Assembly: GCF_016863635.1 (NCBI RefSeq)
Contig: NZ_BOPG01000065.1
Span: forward strand, 94,926-158,925
From: Virgisporangium aurantiacum
Lineage (GTDB): Bacteria; Actinomycetota; Actinomycetes; Mycobacteriales; Micromonosporaceae
Reading direction: 5' to 3'
DNA length: 64,000 nucleotides
The notes under the pieces were generated by a model, which made no database searches, had not been told where the DNA came from, and saw only the letters and a list, made by a program, of their open reading frames with translations. A program made the translations under genes and the position numbers. How positions within the stretch are numbered: the first letter of the stretch is position 1; every line of letters begins with the position of its first letter. Positions 25,864 through 35,900 of the stretch are shown here, one piece after another.

Positions 25864-26942
25864 GACGCGCGCTGGCCGTTCTGTCCGTCGGAGCGTTCCT
25901 GACGCTCGCGGTCGACACGATCGGGTCCGACGGATCGCGGCTGTCGCTCGCGCTCGCCGCGGTGTACGTCCTGGTCGCCACCGTCGGGTTCGAGCGGGTG
26001 TCGGGGCGGTGGGCCGGCTACGCGTACGTCGGTTTCCAGTTGCTGCTCGGGTACGCGATCTTCGTCAACTCGCCGTCGGTCGGCGCGACGCTGCTGCTCG
26101 TGGTCCTCGTGAGCCAGAGCGTGCTGCTGGTTCCGATGCCGGCGGTGGCGGCGATCGTCGCGGTCATCCCGTTCTTCCACGCGGGCATGGAATGGCGGGC
26201 CGGGGTGCGCGAAGGCGTCGGGCTGCTCGCGGCGGCCGGGTTCGCGGCCGTCGTCACCACGCTGCTCGTGCGGGAACAGCGGGCCCGCACCGAACTGGCC
26301 GAGACGCACGGGCGGCTCCGCGAGTACGCGCTGCAGGCGGAGAAGCTGGCGGCGGCGGAGGAGCGCAACCGGGTCGCCCGCGACATCCACGACGGGCTCG
26401 GGCACGCGCTCACCGTGGTGCAGATGCAGATCAAGGCGGCCCGCGCGGTGCTCGTGGCCGATCGGGAGAAGACCGACGAGGTCCTCGCGAAGGCACAGGA
26501 GCAGGCGGAGGAGGCGCTCCGGGAGGTGCGCCGGTCGGTCGCGGCGCTGCGCGAGCCGGCTGCGCCCGTCCCCTTGCCGGAGGCCCTGAAGGCGCTGGCG
26601 GAGGAGACCTCGGCCGCGGGGGTGCCGACCACGCTCGACATCGCGGGCACCGTGCGGCAGCTGCCGGAGCAGGCCCACGAGACGCTGTTCCGCGCCGCCC
26701 AGGAGGGTTTGACGAACGTGCGCAAGCACGCCCGGGCGACGCGGGCCGGGCTGACATTGGACTATTCGCAGGCGGCTCTGGTGCGCCTGGAAGTGCGGGA
26801 CGACGGAGTGGGCGACGAACCCACCGAACGGGGCTTCGGGTTGCTGGGAATCGAGGAACGGGCGGCGCACGCCGGTGGCGTCGCGGCGCTGGAGTCGGTG
26901 CCCGGCAAGGGTTCCACGCTGAGCGTCGAGGTTCCGGCGTGA
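25860..26942 (+). CDS. NarL-type sensor histidine kinase
   Basis: 360 residues. About five hydrophobic segments fill the first 140 residues, then a coiled linker (LAETHGRLREYALQAEKL), HisKA_3 with RVARDIHDGLGHALTV (His about 180), and HATPase with AAQEGLTNVRKHA and GFGLLGIEERA. The short loops suggest sensing within the membrane. GTG start, GTGA overlap with the hydrolase; stop overlaps the regulator. The small methionine-rich membrane protein downstream is a candidate target of this pair. Confidence 0.92.
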   Translation: MRRALAVLSVGAFLTLAVDTIGSDGSRLSLALAAVYVLVATVGFERVSGRWAGYAYVGFQLLLGYAIFVNSPSVGATLLLVVLVSQSVLLVPMPAVAAIVAVIPFFHAGMEWRAGVREGVGLLAAAGFAAVVTTLLVREQRARTELAETHGRLREYALQAEKLAAAEERNRVARDIHDGLGHALTVVQMQIKAARAVLVADREKTDEVLAKAQEQAEEALREVRRSVAALREPAAPVPLPEALKALAEETSAAGVPTTLDIAGTVRQLPEQAHETLFRAAQEGLTNVRKHARATRAGLTLDYSQAALVRLEVRDDGVGDEPTERGFGLLGIEERAAHAGGVAALESVPGKGSTLSVEVPA

Positions 26943-27589
26943 CGGTGAGGGTGGTGCTGGTCGACGACCAGTCGCTGTTCCGCGAGGCGCTGGCGACGCT
27001 GCTCAGCGTGCGCGACGACATCGAGGTGGTGGGCGAGGCCGGCAACGGCGAGGAGGCGGTGCGGCGGTGCGCCGAACTCGCCCCGTCGGTGGTGCTGATG
27101 GACCTGCGGATGCCGGTGCTCGACGGCATCGCCGCGACCCGGCGGCTGCGGGCCGAACAACCGGGCGTGCGCGTCATCGCGCTGACGACGTTCGACGACG
27201 ACGAGGACGTGTTCGCCGCGCTGCGCGCCGGTGCCGTCGGGTACCTGCTCAAGGACGTCTCGTCGGCGCGGTTGGTGGAGGCGATCCTCGCCGCGTCGCG
27301 CAACGAGTCGGTGCTGCAGCCGTCGGTCGCGGCCAAGGTGGTGGCGCGGTTCGCGCAACTGCCGGCCGACGACCGCCCGCGCCCGCAGCCGCTCGTGGTG
27401 CCGCTCAGCGACCGCGAACTCGACGTCGTGCGCCTGCTGGCCGACGGCCGCAGCAACCGCGAGATCGCCGACGCGCTGCACCTCGCCGAGGGTACGGTGA
27501 AGAACCACGTGACCAACGTGCTCGGCAAGCTCGGCGCCCGCGACCGCACCCAGGCCGCGCTCCGCGCCCGGTCACTGGGTCTCCTGTAA
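26939..27589 (+). CDS. NarL/LuxR-family response regulator
   Basis: 216 residues. The receiver has VDDQ, phospho-acceptor Asp in VVLMDLRMPVLDG (about 54), and Lys in LLKDVSS. After a Pro-rich linker the HTH (about 150-212) shows LSDRELDVVRLLADGRSNREIADAL and GTVKNHVTNVLGKL. GTG start in a GTGA overlap with the kinase. An inverted repeat in the gap downstream may be its site. Confidence 0.95.
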   Translation: MTVRVVLVDDQSLFREALATLLSVRDDIEVVGEAGNGEEAVRRCAELAPSVVLMDLRMPVLDGIAATRRLRAEQPGVRVIALTTFDDDEDVFAALRAGAVGYLLKDVSSARLVEAILAASRNESVLQPSVAAKVVARFAQLPADDRPRPQPLVVPLSDRELDVVRLLADGRSNREIADALHLAEGTVKNHVTNVLGKLGARDRTQAALRARSLGLL

Positions 27590-27593
27590 GCGG

Positions 27594-27627
27594 GGTCATG
27601 CCGGAACCGTGACCGGAGACCATGACC
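27594..27627. promoter_or_regulatory. GGTCATG / CATGACC inverted repeat
   Basis: Seven-base arms (27594-27600, 27621-27627) separated by 20 bases, between the response regulator and the small membrane protein. Possible binding site for the adjacent regulator, or a weak terminator; it has no T run. Confidence 0.35.
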
Positions 27628-27671
27628 TCCGGCACGTCACAACACGGCGCGCGGGCGGCAGCATTCGTGCC

Positions 27672-28079
27672 ATGCCATCCACCACCAAGCCGGAATCGCG
27701 GGCCCGCGGGCACCTGCGGTTCGCCCTCCACTACGTCGAGATGGTCGTCGCGATGTTCGTCGGGATGATCGCGCTGGGTCCGCTCGTGACGTGGCTGATT
27801 CCGTCGGTGCACGACCGCGCCGACGTGTCCGCGCTCGTCATGGCCACGAACATGTCGATCGGCATGGCGGTGTGGATGCGGATCCGCCGCCACTCCTGGC
27901 CACGGATCGCGGAGATGTGCGCCGCGATGTACGTGCCGTTCCTGGTGGTGCTCGTGCCGTTCTGGCTCGGCGCCGTCGACGGGGACGCGGTGATGATGGT
28001 CGGCCACGTCCTGATGCTGCCGGCGATGCTGGCCGTGATGATCTGGCGCCGCGGCGACTACTACCATCACCACCACTGA
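27672..28079 (+). CDS. Small Met-rich membrane protein
   Basis: 135 residues. Four hydrophobic segments (about 21-42, 54-72, 79-97, 103-124) carry many Met residues (YVEMVVAMFVGM, MCAAMYVPF, MMVGHVLMLPAMLAVM), and the protein ends RRGDYYHHHH. Related four-helix proteins occur widely in actinobacteria without assigned function. A Met-rich interior and His tail hint at soft-metal binding, but no known metal motif is present. It follows a kinase/regulator pair by 82 bases and is closed by a strong hairpin. Confidence 0.75.
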   Translation: MPSTTKPESRARGHLRFALHYVEMVVAMFVGMIALGPLVTWLIPSVHDRADVSALVMATNMSIGMAVWMRIRRHSWPRIAEMCAAMYVPFLVVLVPFWLGAVDGDAVMMVGHVLMLPAMLAVMIWRRGDYYHHHH

Positions 28080-28081
28080 GC

Positions 28082-28117
28082 AGCGGGCCGGTCCTCGTCG
28101 AGGGCCGGCCCGCTTTC
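28082..28117 (+). terminator. Stem-loop terminator with T-rich tail
   Basis: AGCGGGCCGGTCC (28082-28094) pairs with GGGCCGGCCCGCT (28102-28114) with one wobble, loop about seven bases, followed by TTCTAT. It starts three bases after the membrane-protein stop and also faces the end of the convergent wall-protein gene. Confidence 0.75.
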
Positions 28118-28153
28118 TATGTGGTGGTGCCTACTCGATGACGGCGCCCGTGC

Positions 28154-29689
28154 TCAGCTGGCGCCCGGCCGGCGACCGGCGAAGTACAGGCCGAAACCGA
28201 TGATGATCAGGGTGACGCCGAGAGTGGCCGTGAGAGCGGCGTTGGGACCGGTGATCGGCAGGCCGTCTTCGCCGGTGAACTCGACCTTGGCGGTGTTGTT
28301 CGCGGTGTCGGGGTCGGACGAGCCGCCCCGGGCGACGACGGAGCCGGCGGTGCTGACGGCTCCGGTGATCTTCACCGTGAACGTGACGGTGTACGTCTCG
28401 TTCACGGCCATCGCCCACCGCATGCACCGGTACACCGACCTGCCGACCTGGTTCATGGTCTCGTCGACCTTGCCGTCGACGACGCCGTGGCAGTAGTTGC
28501 CGTCGCCCGCGGGGACCTGGATGCCGGTCACCTGTACGCCGGCCGGGAACGTGACCACGAACGCGGCGTTGTACGGGTTCTCCGGGTTGGAGGTCTCGCC
28601 GTCGGAGACGCCGTTGATGAAGGCGGGACCCTTGTTGGTGAGCCCGACCTTCACCGACACGGTGTCGCCGACCTTGCCCTTGGCGGTGGCGCCCTGCGCG
28701 GCGACGTCGGACGGGTTCGCCGGCGTGGTGATCCGCACGTTGCCCTGGTTGTCGGTGTAGTCGACGTCGGCGGTGGCGGCCTGCTGGCCGACCGGCTGGC
28801 GCTGGAAGCCCAGCGCCGGGCCGGTGCCCAGCGGCCACTGCTCCCAGGGTTCGTCGAGGTCGGTGCCGTTGGCGATGACGTCGGCGCGGTAGGCCACGAA
28901 CGTCTGCCCCGGTACGTCGGCGGTGACCTTGGCCGACACCGCCACCGCGGACGTCGCGACCTCGCCCGGCTCCAGGTTCAGGGCGTCGACGACGCAGACC
29001 GCCGCGGGATTCGTGCCCTCGGGTGCGTAGTGGCAGTTGCTGAACCGGTCGGTGAGCGCGGCGAAGCGGTCGGTGGCGAAGCCGACGACGAGCGTCTCGG
29101 CGGGCCGGTCGCCCTGGTTGCGGAACTCCGGCCGGAAGGTGACCGTGCCGCCCGGCGTGGAGGCGTTGGTGAAGTCGCGCGCGCGCAGGTCGGGGCCGGG
29201 CTCGGCGATCCGGAGCTGGTAGGTCTGCTCCGAGGTGCGCGCGCCGGTTGCGGTGACCGTGACGGCGACCGACGCCACGTCGCCGACCTTCGCGGTGCTG
29301 CCGGCGGTGAACACCAGGTTGAAGTCGCCGTCGGGACCGGAGCCGGAGCCGGTGCTCTTGGTGCACGTGAACACGCCGCTCGTCGCCGAGCACCCGGGTA
29401 CCTGGGCGGCGAGCTTCGCTTCGATGATGCCGGGCGACTTCGTGGTGTCGACCTTCACGGTGACGTCGGCGGGCAGCGTCGCGCCGCCCACGCTGTAGGC
29501 GTTGTAGTAGACCGGCACCGACTTGCCCGCGGTGCCGATGGCCAGCGCCTGCGCGCCGAGGTAGCTGGAGGTTCCGACGTAGGTCTCGGCCGCTAGCGCG
29601 GGACGCGGCAGCCCGGCGAGAACGAGGACGGTGACCGTGAGCGCGGCGGCCGCCCGGATGAGCCGGCCAGTGGCGCGGGAAGGCGACAA
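28154..29689 (-). CDS. Sortase-anchored (LPITG) cell-surface protein
   Basis: 511 residues from a TTG (29687-29689) after GGGGGATCGAGCG; no ATG or GTG fits better. A signal peptide (about 1-33, ending LAAE) is followed by several immunoglobulin-like, DUF11-style repeats (DFNLVFTAGSTAKVGDVASV, VRITTPANPSD, TGAVSTAGSVVARGG). The C-terminus has the full sortase signal: LPITG, a hydrophobic segment and RR (GLYFAGRRPGAS). It is therefore cleaved and joined to peptidoglycan. No sortase gene is nearby. Adhesion or structural display is likely; no enzyme domain is visible. Confidence 0.88.
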   Translation of the reverse strand: MSPSRATGRLIRAAAALTVTVLVLAGLPRPALAAETYVGTSSYLGAQALAIGTAGKSVPVYYNAYSVGGATLPADVTVKVDTTKSPGIIEAKLAAQVPGCSATSGVFTCTKSTGSGSGPDGDFNLVFTAGSTAKVGDVASVAVTVTATGARTSEQTYQLRIAEPGPDLRARDFTNASTPGGTVTFRPEFRNQGDRPAETLVVGFATDRFAALTDRFSNCHYAPEGTNPAAVCVVDALNLEPGEVATSAVAVSAKVTADVPGQTFVAYRADVIANGTDLDEPWEQWPLGTGPALGFQRQPVGQQAATADVDYTDNQGNVRITTPANPSDVAAQGATAKGKVGDTVSVKVGLTNKGPAFINGVSDGETSNPENPYNAAFVVTFPAGVQVTGIQVPAGDGNYCHGVVDGKVDETMNQVGRSVYRCMRWAMAVNETYTVTFTVKITGAVSTAGSVVARGGSSDPDTANNTAKVEFTGEDGLPITGPNAALTATLGVTLIIIGFGLYFAGRRPGAS

Positions 29690-29780
29690 CGCTCGATCCC
29701 CCTGTGTCGAGTCGACATCAATGATCGCAGCGTATGTTTCGGACTGCGTGGTGGCGACCCGGCAAAACAGACATCAAGCG

Positions 29781-29801
29781 TATCGATGCATCGAATCGAT
29801 A
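29781..29801. promoter_or_regulatory. AT-rich inverted repeat upstream of the LPITG gene
   Basis: TATCGAT (29781-29787), seven bases, ATCGATA (29795-29801), about 92 bases upstream of the wall-protein TTG and directly after the stop of the next upstream gene. Candidate operator, or a terminator of the upstream gene. Confidence 0.35.
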
Positions 29802-29805
29802 ACAC

Positions 29806-30843
29806 TCAGCGGGAGAAGCGCACGAACCTGTCGTCGCCCTTCGCGTCGTCGGCGGTGAACACCACGGCGTCGACGTGCCGGCCGGCCGGATCGCGGAGCA
29901 TCAGGTTGCCGCCGTTGTTGCTCAGTTGCGCGCCGGACCCGTCGAGCGGCACCAGCACCGACCCGCCGGGTGCCAGCGTGAGGCCGGCGATCGTGGTGAC
30001 GCGGTTGTTGCGGTCGACGAGTTGCCAGCCGTCGAGCGGGGTCTCGGCGTTGGCGAGGTTGCCGATGACGACGACCTCCCGGCCGGCGTCCGGGCCCGCC
30101 GGGTTCAGCAGCGCCCGTTCCAGGTAGACCGGTCCGGCGGTGGACGTCGCCGGGGGCAGCGCGCCGCCGATGAGTTCGCGAATTGTCTTCGCGCCGGCCG
30201 CGGCGGCGCCGGACTCGGTGGTCGGCACCCGTTGCGTCTGGAACGCGAGGAACAGCCCGACGAAGCGGTCGGGGTGGGCGAGGATCAGCCCACCGTCGCG
30301 GAACACGCCGTTGTCGCCGGCGAACTGGCCGACGTTGCCCTGGTTCAGGTGGATGTTGTGGATGCCGTGCAGGCCGTCGGTGTTGCCGAACTCGCGGTCG
30401 ATCGGCTTGTTGAGGTTCCGGTCGAACCGCGAACCGAACGCGTACACCTCGCCGCCGGCCTCGGCGCACGAGCGCAGGTGCAGGATCAGCAGGTCCTGGA
30501 GGTCGTCGGCGGGCTGGTCGCCGCTGGGCCGGAGCGCCACGCCCGACTCCCACGCGAACAGCGGCGCCCGCACGTAGTCCACTGTGGACGTCGCCGACGG
30601 CGGCGCGGCCGTGAACCCGGTGGGCAGCACGGGAAGCCCGGCGAGGAGCGGGTGCCCGCGCAGCGGGTCGACCAACCAGTAGACGACGTGCGACGCGTCG
30701 CTCGACTGCACGTTGACGGCGATCCGCCACGGCTGGCCGGTGCCGTCGAGCACCCGGATCTGCAGGTGCGGCGAGGACCCGTCGCCGTCCTCACGCACCC
30801 AGCGGTCGATCGAGCCGCGCAGCACGCCGTAGTTGCTCACCAT
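29806..30843 (-). CDS. DUF2278 (YukJ-like) protein with lamin-tail domain
   Basis: 345 residues. The start ATG at 30841-30843 follows GGAGGTGGCGACC; a Met seven codons earlier is possible. The N-terminal DUF2278 part (about 1-215; NYGVLRG, HLQIRV, GIHNIHLNQGN) is followed by a C-terminal lamin-tail-like Ig fold (about 235-345; LDGWQLVDRNNR, LAPGGSVLVPLDG, LSNNGGNLMLRDP). There is no signal peptide. The combination occurs in bacteria but has no assigned function; the HNIHLNQG segment looks like a possible active site or metal site. The perfect dispersed palindrome lies at 30577-30589. Confidence 0.8.
   Translation of the reverse strand: MVSNYGVLRGSIDRWVREDGDGSSPHLQIRVLDGTGQPWRIAVNVQSSDASHVVYWLVDPLRGHPLLAGLPVLPTGFTAAPPSATSTVDYVRAPLFAWESGVALRPSGDQPADDLQDLLILHLRSCAEAGGEVYAFGSRFDRNLNKPIDREFGNTDGLHGIHNIHLNQGNVGQFAGDNGVFRDGGLILAHPDRFVGLFLAFQTQRVPTTESGAAAAGAKTIRELIGGALPPATSTAGPVYLERALLNPAGPDAGREVVVIGNLANAETPLDGWQLVDRNNRVTTIAGLTLAPGGSVLVPLDGSGAQLSNNGGNLMLRDPAGRHVDAVVFTADDAKGDDRFVRFSR
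30577..30589. repeat. Perfect copy of the dispersed 13-base palindrome
   Basis: GTCCACTGTGGAC: six-base arms around a central T. It lies inside the DUF2278 gene. About fifteen further copies with up to two changes are scattered through coding sequence on both strands, for example 3116, 8372, 13442, 21558, 33438 and 45891. Confidence 0.7.
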
Positions 30844-30933
30844 GGTCGCCACCTCCGACTCCATCAGAGGGCCGGCGCGGGATGTTCGGACATCTGTGTC
30901 GGCACGACGACACCGGGATGACAAGATCGCATC

Positions 30934-32043
30934 ATGGCCCGACCAGCGATGACCGGGATGGTCCCCTCCGAGGAGGCGGCCAGTTCGCATCCTTTGTACG
31001 ACCTGCCGTTGCGGCGCTGGACGCCGCGAACGCAACTACGGGTGGCGGCGAGCGAGGTGACCGGGCCGCGGTTCCCCGTGATCGACGCGCACAACCACCT
31101 CGGCCGCTGGCTCACCGACGACGGGTCGTGGATGGTGCCCGACCCGGCCGCGCTGATCGACCTCATGGACCGCAGCGGCGTCCGCGCGATCGTCAACCTG
31201 TGCGGGCGGTTCGGCGCCGAACTGGCCGAGAACATCGCCCGGTACGACGCGGCCCATCCGGGCCGGTTCGCGACGTTCTGCCACGTCGACTGGACCGAAC
31301 TGACCACACCCGGTTTCGACGAACGGATCGCCGCCGGGCTGCGCGCGTCGGTCGCGGGGGGTGCGAAGGGCCTCAAGGTCTGGAAGGACCTCGGGCTGCA
31401 CCGCCGCGACCACGCCGGAAACCTGGTGCTGCTCGACGACGACCGGCTCGCTCCACTGTGGACGGAGGCGGCCGCGCTGGGCATTCCCGTTGCCGTGCAC
31501 ACCGCCGACCCCAAGGCGTTCTTCGACCCGATCGACGAACACAACGAGCGCCTCGAACAACTGCTGCGCTATCCACAGTGGTCGTTCGCGGGGCCCGAGT
31601 TCCCGGCGTTCGAACGTCTCATAGACGCTTTTGAATCGATGGTCGCGGCCAACCCGGCCACGACGTTCATCGGCGTGCACGGCGGCTGCTACCCGGAGAA
31701 CCTGGGCCGGGTGGGCGACATGCTCGACCGGTACCCGAACTTCCACATCGACATCGCGGCCCGGCTGGCCGAACTCGGCCGCCAGCCGCGGGCCGCCCGC
31801 GACCTGTTCACCCGGCACCGCGACCGGGTGCTGTTCGGCACCGACCGGTTCCCGCCCGACGGACGCTCGTACCTCCTGCACTACCGGTTCCTGGAGAGCG
31901 CCGACGAGAAGTTCCCGCACGACCCCGACGGCGACGAGCTGAGCGGCCGGTGGGCGATCGACGGCCTCGACCTCGACGACGAGACCCTGCGCGCGATGTA
32001 CGCCGGCAACGCGATGCGGCTGATTCCCGCGCTGGCCGCCTGA
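30934..32043 (+). CDS. Amidohydrolase-family metal-dependent hydrolase
   Basis: 369 residues, amidohydrolase_2 TIM barrel. DAHNHLG (about 49-55) gives the first two metal His, HTADPKAFF the third, GVHGGCYPEN the fourth, and LFGTDRFPP the catalytic Asp. Members hydrolyse or decarboxylate ring and carboxylate substrates; the group that includes ACMS decarboxylase is the closest general match. It is divergent from the DUF2278 gene with a 90-base gap and convergent with the methyltransferase, whose stop follows two bases later. The substrate is unknown. It holds two copies of the dispersed palindrome (31451, 31571). Confidence 0.88.
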   Translation: MARPAMTGMVPSEEAASSHPLYDLPLRRWTPRTQLRVAASEVTGPRFPVIDAHNHLGRWLTDDGSWMVPDPAALIDLMDRSGVRAIVNLCGRFGAELAENIARYDAAHPGRFATFCHVDWTELTTPGFDERIAAGLRASVAGGAKGLKVWKDLGLHRRDHAGNLVLLDDDRLAPLWTEAAALGIPVAVHTADPKAFFDPIDEHNERLEQLLRYPQWSFAGPEFPAFERLIDAFESMVAANPATTFIGVHGGCYPENLGRVGDMLDRYPNFHIDIAARLAELGRQPRAARDLFTRHRDRVLFGTDRFPPDGRSYLLHYRFLESADEKFPHDPDGDELSGRWAIDGLDLDDETLRAMYAGNAMRLIPALAA

Positions 32044-32044
32044 T

Positions 32045-32893
32045 TCAGCGGGTTCCGGAGACGACGAGCATCTCGCACGGACCGGTGAACCCGTCCGGGC
32101 CCTCGAACGCGGTGAGCGCGTCGGCGATCTCCCGCCAGGCGGCCGCCCGTCCGTCCGGGTCGAGGCCGGCGAGCATCTGGTGCAGCGCGCCGAACGACTC
32201 CTGTTCGAACCGGACGCACTCGGCCGCGCTCGCCATCCGGACCGGCGACGGCACCGCCGTCACGGTCACGTCGTTGAATCCCGCGTCCCTGAGCGCGGCC
32301 TCGGCCACGCCGGGCCCGCCGAGACTGAAGGGGCCGGGCTGCCCTGGTGCCGGCGGCGGCAACTGGGCGCGGCGGCGGATGATGCCGACCGGGATCGCGA
32401 AGAAGCCGTTGCGGTCGGCCGTGGAGTAGACGACGCACGAGACGCGCCCGCCCGGTCGCAACGCCGATCGCATCCCGGCGAGCGCGGCCCGCTGGTTCGG
32501 GAAGTAGATCAACCCGACGCGCGAGATGACCGCGTCGAAGGCGCCACCGTCGAGGTTCTCGCCGTCGACCTCCCGGGTGTCGATGTTGGTGAGGCCCGCG
32601 TCGGTGGCGGCCTTCGCGGCGTACTCGAGGATCGCGGGTGAGATGTCCGTCGCGAGGACGTGACCGGTGGGCCCGGCCCGCCGGGCCGCCGCGATGCTCT
32701 GCCCGCCGGCGCCGGCCGCCACGTCGAGCACCCGGCTGCCGGCGGTGACACCGGCCGCGTCGAGCATCAGGTCCGTCGCCGGGCCGAGCCAGGACTCGAT
32801 CGCCGGGCCCCACCGGTGCCAGGCCTCGGCGGCGTCCTGCCACTGCGCGCGGGTGGTGGTCTTGTACTTCGCGGGATCGAATTGATTGTTCAT
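32045..32893 (-). CDS. SAM-dependent class I methyltransferase
   Basis: 282 residues. Motif I is VLDVAAGAGGQS (about 55-66), acidic motif II is LATDIS, then REVDGENLDGGAFDAVISRVGLIYF covers motifs III and IV. This is the UbiE/Methyltransf_11 type acting on small molecules. No membrane segment. It is convergent with the amidohydrolase (one base between stops) and divergent from the large AAA gene. The acceptor cannot be told from sequence. Confidence 0.9.
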   Translation of the reverse strand: MNNQFDPAKYKTTTRAQWQDAAEAWHRWGPAIESWLGPATDLMLDAAGVTAGSRVLDVAAGAGGQSIAAARRAGPTGHVLATDISPAILEYAAKAATDAGLTNIDTREVDGENLDGGAFDAVISRVGLIYFPNQRAALAGMRSALRPGGRVSCVVYSTADRNGFFAIPVGIIRRRAQLPPPAPGQPGPFSLGGPGVAEAALRDAGFNDVTVTAVPSPVRMASAAECVRFEQESFGALHQMLAGLDPDGRAAAWREIADALTAFEGPDGFTGPCEMLVVSGTR

Positions 32894-32982
32894 ACCCGGT
32901 ACCGCGCCAGAACGGGCCTGGCGAGGGTCAGATTTCGGCTGGCACTTCCCGCGCGACCGGGTGACGGGGCGAGAATGCCGGC

Positions 32983-35900
32983 ATGGCGGAGTTCGTCGGA
33001 CGGGCGGAACCGCTCGCGCGGCTGGCCGCGGCCTATCGCGCCGGCATTGGGGCCGGCAGTGAGGCCGGCGCCGGCTGCGGCGCCGGCCTGGCGCTCGTCA
33101 CCGGTGAGGCCGGCATCGGGAAGACCGCCCTGCTGTCCCGGTTCGCCGCCGATACGGCGGAAGCGGGCGCAACGGTGGTGTGGGGGACCTGCTGGGACGG
33201 TGACCAGGCGCCCGCCTGGTGGCCCTGGACCCAGGCGTTGCGCGTCCTGCTCGACCGTCGCGACGACCTGCGGGCGCACGCCGACCCGCGGCTCGCCGCC
33301 GTCGTTCCCGACCTGGGTGCCGGGCCCGGCGGCACGGTTCGGCTGCCCGTCTTCGACGCGGTCGCGCGGCTGCTGATCCACGCCGCCCTCGACGGTCCCG
33401 TGGTGGTGATCCTCGACGACCTCCAGTGGGCCGACCGGTCCACCGTGGACCTGATGCGCTACCTCGTGCACCGGGTCGAGGCCCGCGGGGTGCTCCTCGT
33501 GGGCGCGTACCGGCCGGCCGAGCTCGGCGGCGGTGCGGCGGACACGCTCGCCGATCTCGCCGCGGCCGCCGAACTGGTGACGCTGCGCGGGCTGCCGCCG
33601 GGCGACGTCGACGACCTGGTGCGGACCGTCGCCGGTGACGCCGCCGCGGCGCGCTGGGCCGGCTCGGTCTACGAGCGCAGCGGTGGGCACCCGTTCTTCG
33701 CCCGCGAGTTGTGTCACCTGATCATGGCGGGTGGCCCGGCCGACGGTGTGCCCACCGCGATCCGGGAGGCCATCGCCCGGCGGCTGGCCCGGTTGCCGGC
33801 CGCCTGCGCCGCGGTGCTCGACGTGGCCGCGGTCGCCGGGGCGACGGTCCAACCCGACGTGCTCGCCGACGCGGGCGGGGAACCGCTGACGGCGGTGGTG
33901 GAACGGATCGCCGAGGCGACCGCGGCCGGCGTCCTGGCACCGACCGGCGAACGCTTCGCACACGACCTGTACCGGGAGACGATCTACACCGGGCTGCCCC
34001 CGACGCGCCGGCTCGACCTGCACCACCGGGTCGCGCTCGCGTTGGTGCGCCGCGACGAGCGGGGCAGCGAGGTGTTCCCGGCCGAGTTGGCCCGCCACTT
34101 CGCCGCCTCGGCCGCGGTGGCCGGTGCGGCGACGGTGCTGCACTGGGCCCGGGCCGCCGCCGATGCGGACAGCGCCCGGTTCGCGTTCGCCGACGCCGCG
34201 GAGCACCTCGCCCGGGCCCGGGGCGCGGTGACCGCCGCGGGTGGGACGGTGACCGGCGCCGACCTGATCCGCCTGCTCACCGCCGAAGCCGACCTGCGCC
34301 TGCGGGCCGGTGCGTCGGGTGCGGCCCGGGTACTGCTCGACACGGCCTGGACGCGCGCGCTCGGCACCGGCACCGCCGGCACTGCCAGCCCCGCCGGCAC
34401 CGCCGGCACTGCCGACCTGCTCGTCCCGGTCGCGCTCGGCCTGGAGCGGGTCGGCGCCCGCTTCGCGATGCCCCGCACCGAGCTGATCGACGTCCTGGAG
34501 ACGGCCCGGGCGGCGGTGGCCGACCGTCGCGACGCGGACGAGGCGCGCGTGACCGCCGCCCTGGCCCGCCAGCTGCAGCACTCGGTGCCGGCCGACCGGT
34601 CGCGGGCCCGGCCGCTGGCCGAGCGGGCGGTGGCGACCGCGCGTGCCCTCGACGACCCGTCGACGCTCGCGAGCTGCCTGCTGGCCCACCACGACACGCT
34701 GTGGACGCCGGGTACGGCCACCGAGCGGGCCGCCGTCGCCGCCGAGATCGCCGACCTCGCCCGGCGGGCCGGTGACGTGGAGCGGTACGCGCAGGCGGTG
34801 CTGCTGACCGCGAACGCGCAGCTGGAGAGCGGATCGGCGGGCTTCCGCGCGTCGATGGTGCAGTTCCGGTACCTCACCGAGCGGCTCCGCGAGCCGCGCC
34901 ACACCTACCTGCTGCGGACCCGGCAGGCGGCGCTGGCGCTGCTCGACGGCGACATCGAGCGGGGCGAGCGGCTCAGCGCCGAGGCGGCCGCGCTGGGGGA
35001 GGCGGTGGGCGACCGGGACACCGGCAACGTCCGGATGTCGCAGCGCCTGGAGGTCGTGCGGGCCCGGGCCGACCCGGTCGAGTTGCGCGCCACCGCGGCG
35101 GAGGCGGTCCGGTGGTGGGTGGGCGCGCCGGCGCACGCACACGCGGTCGCGGCCGGGTTCGCGGCCCGGGCCGGTGAGCTCGAGCTGGCCCGGCGGGAGG
35201 TCGACACGGTGCTCGCGCTCGACGACTGGCGCAGCGACCGCTCGTACCTGTGGTCGATCTTCGTCGGGGAACTGGTCGTCGCCGCGATCGCGCTCGGCGA
35301 CCGGGACCTGAAAGCCGCCCTGCTCGACGACCTGCTGCCGATCGCCGACACCTGCGCGGTCAACGGGGCATTCGTGTGTTTCATGGGCGCGCACGCACAC
35401 CGGGTGGGGTTGCTGTACGCGGCACTCGACCGGCCCGAGGAGGCGGTCCACTGGTTGACCCGGGCGCTGGACACCCACCGCCGGCTCGGCGCCCGGGCCT
35501 GGGCGGAGGAGACGCGCGGCGCGCTGGATCGACTGCACGCTGTGCCCGTCACCTCGAAAGAACCCACGGCGGCGGCCACGCTGCGCCGGGTGGGTGACAT
35601 GTGGGAGGTCCGCTATCGCGACCGCACCGCCTACGTGCGTGACGCGAAGGGCCTGCACGACCTGGCCGTGCTGCTGGCGCGGCCGGGTGTCGACGTCGCG
35701 GCGCTGCACCTGATCGCGCCGGGGGCGACCGGGGAGCGCGCCGAGCCGGTGCTCGACCGGCGGGCCGCGGCCGAGTACCGGCGCCGGCTCGGCACCCTCG
35801 ACGAGGACATCGCCGCGGCCCGGGCGCGGTCCGACGCGGGCGGGCTCGCCCACGCCGCCGACGAGCGGGACCGGGTGCGGGCGGAACTGCGCCGGGCCAC

